Assembly: GCA_023053575.1 (NCBI GenBank) | Contig: JAKZAP010000007.1 | Location: 14,661,508 to 14,725,507 of the forward strand | DNA length: 64,000 nucleotides | Source: Branchinecta lynchi | Lineage: Eukaryota > Arthropoda > Branchiopoda > Anostraca > Branchinectidae | Reading direction: 5' to 3' | Shown here: positions 22,563 through 34,030 of the stretch, one piece after another | Layout: every line of letters begins with the position of its first letter | Position numbering within the stretch: position 1 is the first letter of the stretch | Notes under the pieces: generated by a model | Told to the model about the DNA's origin: nothing | Database searches by the model: none | The model's input: the letters and a program-made list of their open reading frames with translations, nothing else | Translations under genes and position numbers: made by a program

Positions 22563-23892
22563 CTGAAAAAAGAAACAAGAATAATTATCTGAAGTACAGG
22601 TCACATAGATACAGCTTCTGACCCAATATTCTGAAAAATATACTCTTTTCTACGACTAAAAAACAGGCTGTTTCTTATTCGATTTTAAGACCCCTTCGCT
22701 CAGATGAGAACAAGGCCAGAAGTTTCGGTGGATCCCAAGGATGGGTCAAGGAGGTTAAATGTTGCAACCGAACTTCGAAATATTTCACGGAAGAAGAAGA
22801 ATAATAAAGCTAGAATAGGGATCCTGTCTCTCAACTCATATGGAAGAAGAAGAAGAAAACTGGAAAACGGCCAACATGGGTCATGCCTTTTCGGCGTTAA
22901 CATCGCAAAAATTCAGACGACAAGGCACGGCCCCTGTTCAAAATAACCTCAAGTGTCGACACTCTCCGACTTTTTCCATTATTTTCATAATTTAGTTCAC
23001 TTTTATCTGTTTTACTTCTTGAAATATACTCTAGGCCTAGATTCCAGGCGAAACACCCATCCGAGCAAACGAGAAGAAGATGATTGGGTAGACAAGGTAC
23101 TATAGTACTCTAAATGGGAGACTGTCAACCGTGCGTATGGTTGACAGATAGCGACATTCGGAAATTCCTACCTGAGCCGGAATTTCTTTGTCTGTTTCTC
23201 AGCACAGCTCAAGCCTGGGATGCCCGGACTGAATTCCCCCTCATCTTTGCCCAAAATTGCTGCAAGATTTGTGGTTTTGCAATTCCCGGATAGAAAATTA
23301 ATCGCCAGAGGCGCAAACTGTATCTCCAATATCTGGTTAATTGTTCATTCCCAAATGTCTGATTTTCTCTAAATTCTGGTCAAACCGTCTAATTAGAAAA
23401 TTTTGTTCGTTCCCTTATTGTGAGTTTCCACCCGATTCCGGCCGAACTATCCATCCTCAATGAGACATCTATTAATTAGAATATACTGTTCGTTCCTAAA
23501 TTTTCAGTTTCCCGGCCTAACCATCAGCCCGAGGCGTAAACTAATACCATACCCCAAACTATCCTTTTACCCTGTACCCTTCGTTACAACGAAGGCTGAA
23601 ACTCTGCATGGAGTTGGTGTCAAATCTCTGAATCACCCAATCCACAAAAGTATTTCCCCTTCCGAAAAGCGGACGAAAAGGCTCCCGCAAGGTAGCTACT
23701 GCGGTTGAAAAGTTGCAGCCAATCAAATGTGCCCACCAGAGATTCGTAAAGAGTTTTGTCCCTTTATTTCCAAAGTTGTATAACGAAGGGTAAGCTGAGC
23801 TGCTAGTTAAATTTATAACATTACTGATGACTGCTGTACCCCTATATACGTAGGCACATTATGATTTATGCGTGTGTTCATAGGTTGTATCT
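22563..23892. other. Raf intron without recognised element boundaries
   Basis: A GGCCAGAAGTTTCGGTGG ATCCCAAGG segment at 22711-22741 looks like a decayed left end of the GGGATCCC family. A GCCTAGATTCCAGGCGAAAC segment at 23034-23053 looks like a decayed monomer. No exon was seen. Confidence 0.4.
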
Positions 23893-23900
23893 ATGACTAT

Positions 23901-24811
23901 CAGGGGCGTCACTATGGGGGGGGGGGTTGCTTAGTTCAACTTTTTCTGGGTATAGTCGTTGGAAGCTTCGCTTCTTAGCAAAAGTTGAAACGAAAAGCCG
24001 GATATGCGAAATTAAATATATGAATTTACATCAAAGGAACAATGTCAACTGATGCATTACAGTAAGTTTTACACAAAATTTCGCCTGCGGCACATTTTGT
24101 AGTATTCCCTATTTGTAAGAATGGTGTATCATTTAGTTTTCCTTTTAGGATAGAAATTCCTGGGGTTTGAAACACGTTAAAAGCCGGAAATTGTACTATA
24201 CTGAATTTTCCGCAAAAAAAACAGATTAAAAAATTTCGCATGTGGGGCTTGGTTACAGTCGTTGGAAGCTTCGCTTTCCAGCGAAAGTTAAAATGAAAAG
24301 CCGAATATGTGAACTTTAAAATACGAAATTATACCAAAGGAATAACCTCAATTGATGCGTTGTTACAGTTAGTTCACACAAAATTTCGACTGCGGCGCAC
24401 TTTGTAGTATTCTTCATTTAGAAGAACAGTGTTTCATTTAGCCTCGGCGTTTTAGGATTGAAATTCGCTGAAACACGTTAAAAGCTAGAACTTTTATGGT
24501 AAGTATAGCTAAATTTTTCCGGAAAAAAGGCAGATTTAAAAAATTTCGTACAGTCGTTGGAAGCTTCGCTTTTTAGCGAAGGCTAAAATGAAAAGCCAAA
24601 TATGTGAACTTAAAATACGAAATTACATCAAAGGAATAATCTCAACTGATGCATTACAGTTAGTTTTACCCCGGTTCTATTCTGTGCTGGCGGGAAATGT
24701 ACGCCGTTGCCGCGAAGCGGTTACGGTGTGTTTTGTCGGCACATTTTTTAGTCCGTCGGCACAAACCGGACGTCCCCTCCTCACAAAGGTAAAAGGCTAA
24801 TGACGCCCCTG
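23901..24811. mobile_element. Non-autonomous hAT-type element with 8-bp duplication ATGACTAT
   Basis: The ends are CAGGGGCGTCACTA (left) and CAGGGGCGTCATTA (right, minus strand). Both flank exactly at the octamer ATGACTAT (23893-23900 and 24812-24819). The interior contains three successive copies, about 300 bp apart, of a unit with ACAGTCGTTGGAAGCTTCGC, GCGAAAGTTAAAATGAAAAG and CACAAAATTTCGACTGCGGC. There is no protein-coding capacity. It lies in the Raf intron upstream of the Ras-binding exon. Confidence 0.87.
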
Positions 24812-24941
24812 ATGACTATACCAAACACATTTGACGTAAGCCATGACAAGTTTTTGGTGAATAAAAAGATTTATCTATCTATCAATCCCTTAATTAGCCT
24901 TGACGTGAAATTTGTTTAACCACAGGCAGGCGTCTACTTAC

Positions 24942-25119
24942 AGTTTTGTTCATCTTGCTGCCTCTCTCCAACTGTTGTGGTTACAAGGTATTGTTCGTCT
25001 TCAAAGTCGCAAGATACTTCTGGGCTCTGGCGTCCATTCGAAGCGAGACTTAGTCTCTCCAGAAGCTCTTGCTCTCTCGCTTTCAGATCATGTAGCTTGC
25101 TGGTCATTTCATTGTACTC
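24942..25119 (-). CDS. Raf: Raf exon: second half of BRAF-specific (BRS) region
   Basis: Visible residues 35-94 start EYNEMTSKLHDLKAREQELL and go on to a low-complexity acidic tail ending EQNC. The first part matches human BRAF [20 protein letters not shown] and insect Raf EYQELTSKLHELEAKEQEL. This helical coiled segment is part of the BRS domain, which in BRAF contacts KSR and promotes selective heterodimerisation. The acceptor is tgtcttacag before 25119 and the donor gtaagt after 24942. It enters in phase 0 and exits in phase 1. Confidence 0.92.
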
Positions 25120-25824
25120 CTGTAAGACACAACCTTCATGCACCAGCTTTGTGTGTATACACTCACATCAGGAGGTGGGGGGGGGGGGGGGGGTGAAACA
25201 TGGCTGATTTTACTGGTCAATAGCACAGCTCCTATTTGTCTTCATTGCCTTAGGCTCGAATAGGGACCTTCAACTACAACGGCTTATGGGAGGTGTTCTT
25301 CCAGCCTTGTTATTTCCTCTTCGGTAAATGCCGCGCCCGGAATCCGACAAAAACCGAAAATTCACCAGTTATAATAAATTCTTTACGCAGTTATTCATGT
25401 CGGTATAGAGACAGGAAGACTGCTTTGTCATATTACCGGCTAAATGGTGTGATCGCATTTCTAATAGGTCAAGAACAAGTAGGATCAAAATACCCTCACG
25501 AATTTTCAACTAGCACCGGTAACCCCGTCGTAGCCTGACCTAGTCCGGATCACTAAAGACAGAAAGGAATTGCTCAGTGGATTTGGTGAAGTGGTTGATA
25601 AGGGATGAACAAGTGAAGCCTGAAAGTTTACTAGAAAGAAGTACGATAAATATACCCCTTTTGGATCCCAACGACATCTTTCGTCTTGTTGCTTTTGCCC
25701 CTCAGCTACTTACACAAGACACACCCGTAATATGCAGGTAACAATTTCCATCGGTTATTTAAAGTGTTAAGCCGACTGGAAAAACTAATCAAAAGAAGTC
25801 CTTAGGTACAACACCTAAACTTAC
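25120..25824. other. Raf intron with poly-G tract
   Basis: It holds a run of about 18 G with one break near 25175-25193 and nothing else recognisable. The GCCCGGAATCCGAC stretch near 25335 is a weak echo of the GGGATCCC-family monomer. Confidence 0.4.
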
Positions 25825-25926
25825 CGTCAGGTAGAGAGAAGGCGGATGCTGAAATCCTCCAAACTGCTCGTTCAGCGCGTCAATATTCTGCTTCGTCAGA
25901 CGAATCATGCTTTGAATATTCCTCAG
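25825..25926 (-). CDS. Raf: Raf exon: first half of BRAF-specific region (most upstream exon found)
   Basis: The 34 codons read LRNIQSMIRLTKQNIDALNE, then QFGGFQHPPSLYLT. This matches human BRAF [20 protein letters not shown] followed by GGEHNPPSIYLE. Only B-Raf-type Rafs and invertebrate Raf carry this helix. The acceptor is cgcttttcag before 25926 and the donor gtaagt after 25825. Phase 0 at the donor joins directly to EYNEMTSKL. No initiator Met fits in this exon, so at least one further 5' exon exists. I did not find it with confidence. Confidence 0.92.
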
Positions 25927-28900
25927 CTGAAAAGCGTTTCAAGTTACTTTCTAAAATTTTGACCTTAAAGTTCATATGTCTGGCATAGTTGCTAAATTTC
26001 ACGGTTCTTGAGACCAAGATACTCAACGGATGATGTTTACAATGCTGATGTCCGCCTATCAAAATTTGGTCGGCGCAGTGGCTCAGGACAGTTTCTTGAC
26101 GCCGTTCTCTGGAATCCAAATACAAACGGACAAGCTTGAAAAGCTTTAGTAGGAATTCTGCATCGTATCTGAAGACGACCACGCTCTGTCCTTGCTTTTT
26201 CTTTTTCACTGGTCCGGTTCAGTATGGTTTGTTTCTATCAGGTTACAAACTAGGATGCCCACACTACTGACCGTGACAATCAATGAATCTGCCCTGGCAC
26301 AAATGGCTACGTAGCGTGTGTGTGTGGGGGGGGGGGGGGTTTGCCTCAGTAGTTCCTCCTACCTCAAACCATGTCTCCTCCCTAGGGCTCAGCCAAATAC
26401 TACCAAGAGAAACAGAATCATCCACCAGGTCAACCAAATAATCCTCAACTCTATCCCATATAGAATCAAATTTAGCCAAGCCAGACTTTATAAAACCAGT
26501 TGGCGGAAAATTTCCTAGATACCCTCGCCACACAATCATCGCTGTCAACTGAGGAAAATGCGTCCCTTCTCTCTGCTTGTTTTGGCAAATTAAATCAATA
26601 GGCTACTGACAGTTGTAAGGCCTCCCAAACAAAAAAGAGATGTCAAGGCATGTGTCACTGCACACTTCCAGTTAGTTACAAATCCAAAGCAGTATAGTTA
26701 GGAAAGAAATTGGCCGCAGTCTCGTTAGGACAGGAACTGGCCGCACGAAATGGTAAGCAACCTCCCAACCACAGCACTATTGTTTCTGGTAAGCATTTTG
26801 TTATACAGAGCCTGAAACGTACAGAATCAGATGCACTTAGAGAGAAAGCGGCTGTTGTGCTCTCCACTTCGCTTTGATCGACCAGTAGGATCGAAGTCTG
26901 TTTTAGAACTTCGTGATTTACAATTAGGTCTTCGGGGCTTGCAATTAGATAGTTAGTTATGCAGAATTTTTACTGCAATGAAATCAAGCAGAAGCTAGTA
27001 AGTCCATTTGCTAGAACATATGTGACACCCTTTATGATTGCCTGTTTATTTATCACCAGCTCAGTCAATAAAAAATCCCTTTCTGGACCACACTGTAACG
27101 AACCTGTGTTCGGAATGCAACACATGGGAGGGTGGGTATGGTTGACCAGTGGTGCAGGTTAAAAACTTGGACATTTGTCTGCCATCCGCATTCCAGAACT
27201 CTAAAGCTTGTCCAATTCGTTTTACAATCCATGTCAGAGAAAACCTTCACTGTTCGAGGTCATTTAAGATCCACTAGGGATGCTACAGAATCAAACCGTT
27301 GGTAACTCCTTCACTGTGAATTACCTACTGTTTTGTATTACTCTCCGACAGTCTAGACGATCATTCATTAACTGACAGCTTTCTAGTACACTAAGCCCTT
27401 TTTCTATAACTGGGCTATGCTAAAAAACTCAGACATGCTGTCAGGGAATGTAGGTGTGCCTCTTGGCCTTATCCCCCAGAGGAGTATCAGTATACAACAT
27501 TTAGGTGTAATAGAGGTATGCTTATCTGAAAGTCACATAGCTCCGAATTGTCACCAAAGAAAACACTAAAAGAAATGACAGGCAACTTTTACTGCAAAAT
27601 ACATAGTAAAACCATTTTATTTGGTGTCCAGTTTATCAGCTGGATTTTACGGCAATTTCTCTCAATTTTCTTCTGTTTCTTCTTTCTATTTTTGCATCTG
27701 TTGCTATGTGGCGCATAATTTTGCCAAGAAGACGGCACTTAAACCAGGTTCAAACTAAATAGCATACCCTAATTGAAGAAGTATATTTAAAATTTACGAG
27801 AGAAAAATAAACAAATAGAATTTGAGCTTAGGTTACTGTTTGTTTGTCGTGCAAGAAAGTTAAAACAGTTGGCTACTAGCTGACATCAAATTTATTAATC
27901 TTCCTTCCCATCTGACTATTTTATAAGCAATAAACAAAACCAAGGTTAATGAACCACAAATACCACAATCCCTTGATGTTTGGATGCCCTATATGCCGAG
28001 TATATCTAGCATTTGGCTATTCAGGCAGACACATATCTTCAATTTTTGGGAACAGTGCTCCAACTTAGGGTATGTCTAGAGACGTCGTTTTAGGGGGGGG
28101 GGGGCAGGAGGGGAAGCTGCCCCCCCCCCCCCGGCATCCAAATCAGCCAGAGGCAGAGGCGTCGTTTCGATAAGACAGGGGAATAGACAGCGTCATCCCT
28201 GCTTAAAAAGGTCAATGTTTGGTGAACGACTGTAAAATCCGGTGCAGCCTACATGACAGCCTGTCATAAAAATCACTTTGTTTCTTAAAAACTTTATAAC
28301 TTTTTATATACTGCCCCCCCCCCCCCGCCCTCCAGAAACGACGAATGAGAATCAACCAGTGGCACCCGTTCACTAAACCTTTGGGGTGGGGGCCAGGTTT
28401 TTCACTGTTTTGGGGGTAACATTAGAGCAGTTTTGAAATATACTTTAAAGTAAAGTCATTGCTTTGAATTTTGCTTTCGAAATATGCTTTGAGTCTCAAC
28501 CCCAGACTCTAAATCTCTTTTCGGCAGTTTTCAAAAATATCTTAAATTAAAGTCATGGCTTGGTATTTTGCTTATTTTTCTTTGTATTTTGAAAACATAT
28601 TTATTGGAAAAGATCGAGCGTCACTTTATTATTTTTTCCTGACAGGTGAGGGCCACCTTGAAGATTCATAGGGGGGCACTGCCCCACAGGAGCACAAAAT
28701 AAAAGCGAAGCAAGGGGAGAGGGTCAGCAAACACTCAGTGCCTTTTTCACTCAACCCCAGCTTGCTTATTTTGTGAAACGGTACGAAAAGTATTAAATAT
28801 ACTTTTACCTAGGTTGCAGAAAAGGCTACTCTGTTTCAGTTTTGTTTCGGATGGTAATTTTATTCAGAAAGGGTCGAATTGAATAACCCTCATTTACCAT

Positions 28901-29977
28901 TTTCCAGTAGAATGTTCTACACTGTTTGAAATTTATCATAACCAAACACTATGAGCTGATCGGGACTTTGAGCTTGAGCTGAAAGGCACTTTGATCATAA
29001 GGAACTCCAAATTTTTTGCCTGTAGCCCTGTAGCAGTACACTCTGTTTACTGGAAGAGTGTGTCATGAGGTTTGGGCTCACGATTTCAGGGAGGGGACAT
29101 TTGAAACCTAAAATTTGCTCGAGAAGTAGCTAGTTTTGTTGCAAAACAGGTAGATTTGTTGCTACACGGTCGTTAGAAGCTGATGCAGTGGCTTCGCTCT
29201 CCAGCAAGTTCCTGTTATTAGGCATGGCCTTTACCTTTCACAAACTGGTTTCTTGAAATTCGTTTAGTTTTCTGGATGTTGTTCAGTACGTTTCTTGTCT
29301 ATTATTTCTAAACAATTCAACTCATCAGTCGTGCTGGATTTCAAACAAGGTGATTTTGGGGCATCCACCCAAATGCCCCAAAATCTTGGGGCAATAACTG
29401 CCAACAATGCCCTTTAAACAGCCCCTGTTTTACAGGTTCCCGAAGAGGGCCCGGGACAACACTGCTGCCCCCCTTTAGGTTTCAACGAAATGACACCTCT
29501 GGGCAAGTCCCAACGTTTGAGCACAGACGGCATCTTGCTTACATGAGGCACTATTCGTTGGAACCATCCTGGAGGCAAGGGCTCAGTACCAGTCATACAG
29601 AAATCCTCAATTTCAGTGCACAGTGCTCCAATGTTAGGGCATCACCATTATCATTGCTCATACTTGACACCATGGCCTGGAACAAGAGCACATCACAGTA
29701 GAGGTATGCTTATGTGAATGTCACCCAACAGTGAACAGCCACCAAAGAAAAAACTGAAATCTGTGCAAGCCAATTTTTGATGCACAATAGCTACTTGCCA
29801 AAACATTTCATCCACTCAATTTTAAATGTGTCACTTTTTAAATGAAAACTTAACTGTCAGTTTATTTGGTAACTGCCACCCATGTATTCCTTTCATTTTG
29901 GTAAGCAGAACATAACTTAACCAAATAGATGACATTCAAAACTAAACATAGGCAACTCTCAAAAGAGAAGCCCATTT
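25927..29977. other. Region upstream of known Raf exons: repeats, no confirmed gene
   Basis: The first Raf exon or promoter may lie here, but I could not support one. Visible features are a poly-G run (26327-26339) and isolated TAGAGGTATGCTTAT motifs of MITE family C near 27513 and 29700. A GC-run block is at 28079-28350. The open frame on the minus strand at 26264-26548 is not Raf-like. The frame at 26676-26867 begins with GTG rather than ATG. Confidence 0.4.
28079..28352. repeat. Poly-G/poly-C block with inverted ACGTCGTTT motifs
   Basis: GAGACGTCGTTTTA is followed by a 12-G run, then AGCTG and a 14-C run. A second GAGGCGTCGTTTCG follows, then a C-run and CCAGAAACGACGAATG. The GACGTCGTTTY motif at the left and its complement at the right suggest a small DNA element with G-rich subterminal sequence, like the hAT elements elsewhere in the window. 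No target duplication could be recognised. Confidence 0.35.
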
Positions 29978-31407
29978 AACAAGACCAAAGGTTTCGATGG
30001 GATCCCAAAAAATTTAATATTTGCTCCCGACAATTCTGTCTTGTAGATATTCGGTCTGCAACAAAGTTCTTAAACAGTTTTACTATTAAAATTTACACAC
30101 AGGTTAAGGCCAATGGTAATAGTCGGCGAAGACCAAGTTCGTATTTGACAGTGCAAAACGGATATGCCAGCTGAATCTCACCAAGTTTAGATATATTCAG
30201 ATATCCGTTTTGCGCTGTCAAGTATTCAGATATTGATTCAGCATGTGGTTTACCCTATAGCCTACGTCGTATCTCCTTCCTACCTTACTTCTGCCCAACT
30301 TCCGGTTTTCGGCCGGATTCCGGACAACCTACTTGCCTGACAAAAAACTAAAAGACGAATTCAGTATGTCTCCTTACCTTATATCCAACATCTAATCAAC
30401 TTCAGATTGAACTTTTAGTTTAAAAAATTTTCCGGTTTCAGCCGGATTCCGAACGATCTATACGTCCGATGTGAAATATGATTGTCATATACGAATTCAG
30501 CATGTCTTCTTACCCGAAAATCAACATCTTATCGAATTTAAATAAAACATTTACTTTTAACAAATTCTCCAGTTTCATATTCGGACTCACACGTCTCCTT
30601 ACCTCTATATCGAACCTCTAATCAACTTCATATTAAACTTTTAAATTTCACAAATTTTACGGTTTTCGCCGGATTCCGTGTGAACTATTTGCCCAGCGAG
30701 AAAATAAATTTCATATTAGAATTCAGCACGTCTCCTTACCCCTATATGAATGAATGAATGAATGATTTATTCGCACATTAAAGCCATCCGGCCATCATGC
30801 AAGAAAACGAAACAAAAAGTAAACAATCTTACATGCGCATATACACACTAACGCACTCTTAATATTTTTAATTTACACTGAATACTTTCTTAGCACTAAA
30901 AACACAATTTCCCCATCAGAAGAAATCTTTCCGGTGTTTAAAAGCTAACCTGAGGAACTTCCCAATAATTCTTATTTCTTTAAAATCTTTACTCCCCATC
31001 ATTTTAATAATCCATTTCTTATCAGTTCCCCCCACCCCGAAAATCTCCTCCCTTAGCCCCCGTAACTCTCTACAATCACAGAAAAGGTGGCATATATCCT
31101 CGTTCATTTCTCCACACATAGGACAGAAGTATCTCAATAGCTTTCAATAGCTTGAAAATAGCAATAACTATCTCAATAGCTTTCAAAAAATATTTGTTTG
31201 TCCCTTAATTTGAAACCCCTCCCCCACCCCCAAATATAAGGCTACGGAGCCCATCTTCGAACTTGACCTGTACTTTGACCCAAAGGATCCTCCCACCAAG
31301 TTTCATCCAAATATCTCTCAATCCCTTCGAGGGGTATCGTGCGGACAGACGGACAATTTTTGCGATGTCATAGGTATCCCTCCACTTCCGTTTTGGGATG
31401 CCAAAAA
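29978..31407 (+). mobile_element. GGGATCCC-family element, copy 4, interrupted by a LINE fragment
   Basis: The left end AACAAGACCAAAGGTTTCG and the right end CCGTTTTGGGATGCCAAAAA bound a copy with several monomers. Between about 30746 and 31128 a minus-strand LINE piece splits the TCTCCTTACCCCTATAT / CTCAATAGCTTTCAAAAAA segment that is continuous in copies 2 and 5. The LINE is therefore the younger insertion. Confidence 0.75.
30746..31137 (-). pseudogene. LINE fragment: zinc-knuckle C-terminus and (TTCA)n tail
   Basis: The minus-strand frame reads RYFCPMCGEMNEDICHLFCD, then CRELRGLREEIF. This has the C-x2-C...H-x3-C/D-C pattern of the C-terminal zinc knuckle that ends many LINE ORF2 proteins. 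After the stop there is a short untranslated region ending in four to five TTCA units (30746-30763), a typical tandem tail. Only the 3' end is present. It was inserted into GGGATCCC-family copy 4. Confidence 0.65.
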
Positions 31408-32184
31408 GTAATAATAAAAATCAGATTTACCACATTCCAATTCAAAATCTGTGCCAGGACAACCCTTAAAGCACAATGGACACTTCTAATGCTTTATTTT
31501 GTATTAAATGCTTCACAAATAAACATTTCCGACTTCCATTCGACGGCACTACAAAAATCGGCCGTTTTCTTATTATTCCTTGTCTTTACCTCTCTGGCAT
31601 TTCGGCGATCCAAATCTTATGAGCTGGGATATCGTGGCAGGAAATTCAAAAACTCCCAGCAACGCTTGATAGAGAAGGATATATTTGAGATGTCACCAAT
31701 AAGCCAAGCCGCAGATGCAGTTTATCTGATTGTTCTAGTGTGTCATCAGAAGTTCCATGTTTTAAGTGCCTATTGAAAGTTTTTCTTTGTGGAATAGTGT
31801 TGTGAAGCTTGATTAACTTGCTTTATAAAATGTACCAGAATACGCAATAAGTTTATAAAAAATAACATAGCTACAAAAATCATTAAAAAACAAATAGCCT
31901 ATTCAAATCTGAATTAGACAAGCTGATTTATGCATAAAATAAAGATCTACTAAGTGTTATAAGAAACATCACTTTTATCTTTGTTCAAGCTAGTAAACTG
32001 AGCATGTACTAGCCCAAAATATTACGCTTTGAAATATCACAGAGAGGAAACTGTTGAAAAAGCTGCTGAGCTAGGGGGTAAGCATTGTTCCTAGGTTGTT
32101 ACAGAGTGGGATTGGGGTAGTCTGATGTGCCCATTGAACTTTAAACATTTGACTGTTTTGCAAGCAAGTCGGAAAACCAAGGTA
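31408..32184. other. Intergenic DNA without recognised features
   Basis: A 145-codon open frame on the plus strand (31339-31776) begins inside the transposon end. It has no recognisable domain and is probably fortuitous. AT-rich otherwise. Confidence 0.45.
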
Positions 32185-33423
32185 CAGTAGAGGAATGCTT
32201 ATTTGAACAGTTACTCAAATTTGAACAGTGCAGTTTTGGGCTAAATGGTAGAATAAAGATCTAAAATACCTATTTAGATGTTTTCAAAAGTCCTTAATTA
32301 CCTACTTTTTGGGATCCCAAAACGTAAGTGGAGGGATACCTATGACATCTCAAAAGTTGTCCGTCTCTCCGCACGATAACTCTCGAAGAGATTGAGATAT
32401 TTTGATGAAACTTGGTGGGAGGATCCTTTGGGTCAAAGTACAGGTCAAGTTCGAAGATGGGCTGTGTAGCCCTATATTTGAGGGTGGGGGAGGGGTTTCA
32501 AATTAAGGGTCAAAACAATATTTCTTTAAAGCTATTGAGATAGTTGATTTAGAGGTAAGGAGACATGCTGAATTCGACCCGGAATCCAGCGAAAACCGGA
32601 AAATTTGTGAAAACTAAAAGTTTCATATGAAGTTGATTAGAGGTTGGGTTTAGGGGCAAGGAGACGTGCTGAGTCTGAATATGATATTTATTTTCTCGCC
32701 GGACAATTAGTTCGGCCGGAATCCGGCCAAAACCGGAGAATTTGTTAAAAGTAAAAGTTTTATTTAAATTTGATAGGATGTTTGATCTGTGGGTAAGAAG
32801 ACATGCTGAATTCGTCTATGACAATCACTTTCTCACCGGACGTACAGATCGCTCGGAATCCTACTGAAACCGGAAAACTTGTTAATAGTAAAAGTTTAAT
32901 CTGAAGTTGAATAGAGGTCGGATTTGGGGGTAAAGAGACATGCTGAATTCGTTTTTGAGCTTAAGTTATTTGCCAGACAAGTAGTTTGTCCGGAATCCGG
33001 CAGTAACGAAGGACGGAGATACGACGTAGGCTACAGGGTAAACCATATGCTGAATCCATATCTGAATATTTCACAGTGCAAAACGGATTTCTGAATTTAT
33101 ATGAACTTGGTGAAATTCAGCTGGCATATCCATTTTGCACTGTCAAATACTAACTTGGTCTTCTCCGATTATTACGACTGGCCTTAACCTGTTTGTAAAT
33201 TTTAAAACTAATAATTTTTAAGAAGTCTGTGTGCTCTGTGTGCTGAAGATCGAATATCTACAAGACCGAATAATCGGAGCAAACATTAAAATTTTGGGAT
33301 CCCATCGAAACCTTTGGTCTTGTTCTAACTGGTAGTTACCTTTAGTTACAGCTAGTGCATGGATATGGCAAAGTTCGAAGTCAGCAAACGTTCAGATCAG
33401 TTCGAATAAGCATACCTCTACTG
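32185..33423. mobile_element. MITE family C (CAGTAGAGGTATGCTTAT ends), TA-flanked, carrying a nested element
   Basis: The left end is CAGTAGAGGAATGCTTATTT. The right end, minus strand, is CAGTAGAGGTATGCTTATTC. TA dinucleotides flank both (32183-32184 and 33424-33425), as for Tc1/mariner-type elements. Removing the nested GGGATCCC copy leaves about 220 bp, similar to the paralogous sequence near 3160-3385. Non-coding. Confidence 0.7.
32307..33325 (-). mobile_element. GGGATCCC-family element, copy 5 (minus orientation, precise insertion)
   Basis: On the minus strand it starts GAACAAGACCAAAGGTTTCG and ends CTTACGTTTTGGGATCCCAA plus AAA. The paralogous sites at 3275-3300 and 3690-3710 read ACTTTGGCTAACTGG. 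Here the sequence is ACTTT, then the element, then TAACTGG. This defines the element as about 1.0 kb and shows no obvious target-site duplication. Confidence 0.85.
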
Positions 33424-34030
33424 TATGTAGTGAAACAGTAAGAGAAGTGTTCAAATAGTGGCTGAATACAGCGGAATAGCAGATCAGAGCATGACAGATC
33501 CATGGTGGACTTTATTTTCTCTGGAGTAGGTGAGAGTCGGGTAGTATGACACATTTTTTTGTTTGTTTTTTAATTCCCTGAAATTTGTAGCACATAGCAT
33601 TGGCAGCACGCACTGGGTTCCCTATAGAATCTTTGGGATTTTTTTCATATTTTTCTCTCTCACAATTTTTCAGTAGTAAGCTTAATTCTGGACATTGTCA
33701 CTGTGTCATACTATCTGCCGGTGTAGGGTAGTATGACACACCCCTGGTTCAGTATGAAAAATCTATAACTGGTATGTTTTCTTATTATATTTCACTCACA
33801 AACTTTCATTTAAAAACAAACAAAACTTTGAACCATGAGGAATGGTTTGTGATGGTTCCAAGGCGATTTCCCCTCCCTCCACCCCCCACAGGTGACTGAA
33901 CCCGAAAAACTGAGGTTTCGTATATTTGTTTGCATATTTAGAGTCTCAGTACTTATATTACTGAAGAAATAACAGAACCAGTCAGATACTATAGAAATCC
34001 TACATGTCAAATGTCAGTCGGTACTAATAC

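Noticed and set aside
26264..26548. Minus-strand frame with WLSPREETWFE ending at a possible donor
   Set aside because: No similarity to Raf or any family I know, and it borders a poly-G tract. Likely chance or transposon remnant.
26676..26867. Open frame whose first 15 codons end at a GT donor in the right phase to be the first Raf exon
   Set aside because: The initiating codon is GTG, not ATG, and the residues do not resemble the acidic N-terminus of invertebrate Raf.
31339..31776. 145-codon open frame on the plus strand
   Set aside because: It begins inside the conserved 3' end of a GGGATCCC-family copy, is hydrophobic without a domain, and is not conserved.
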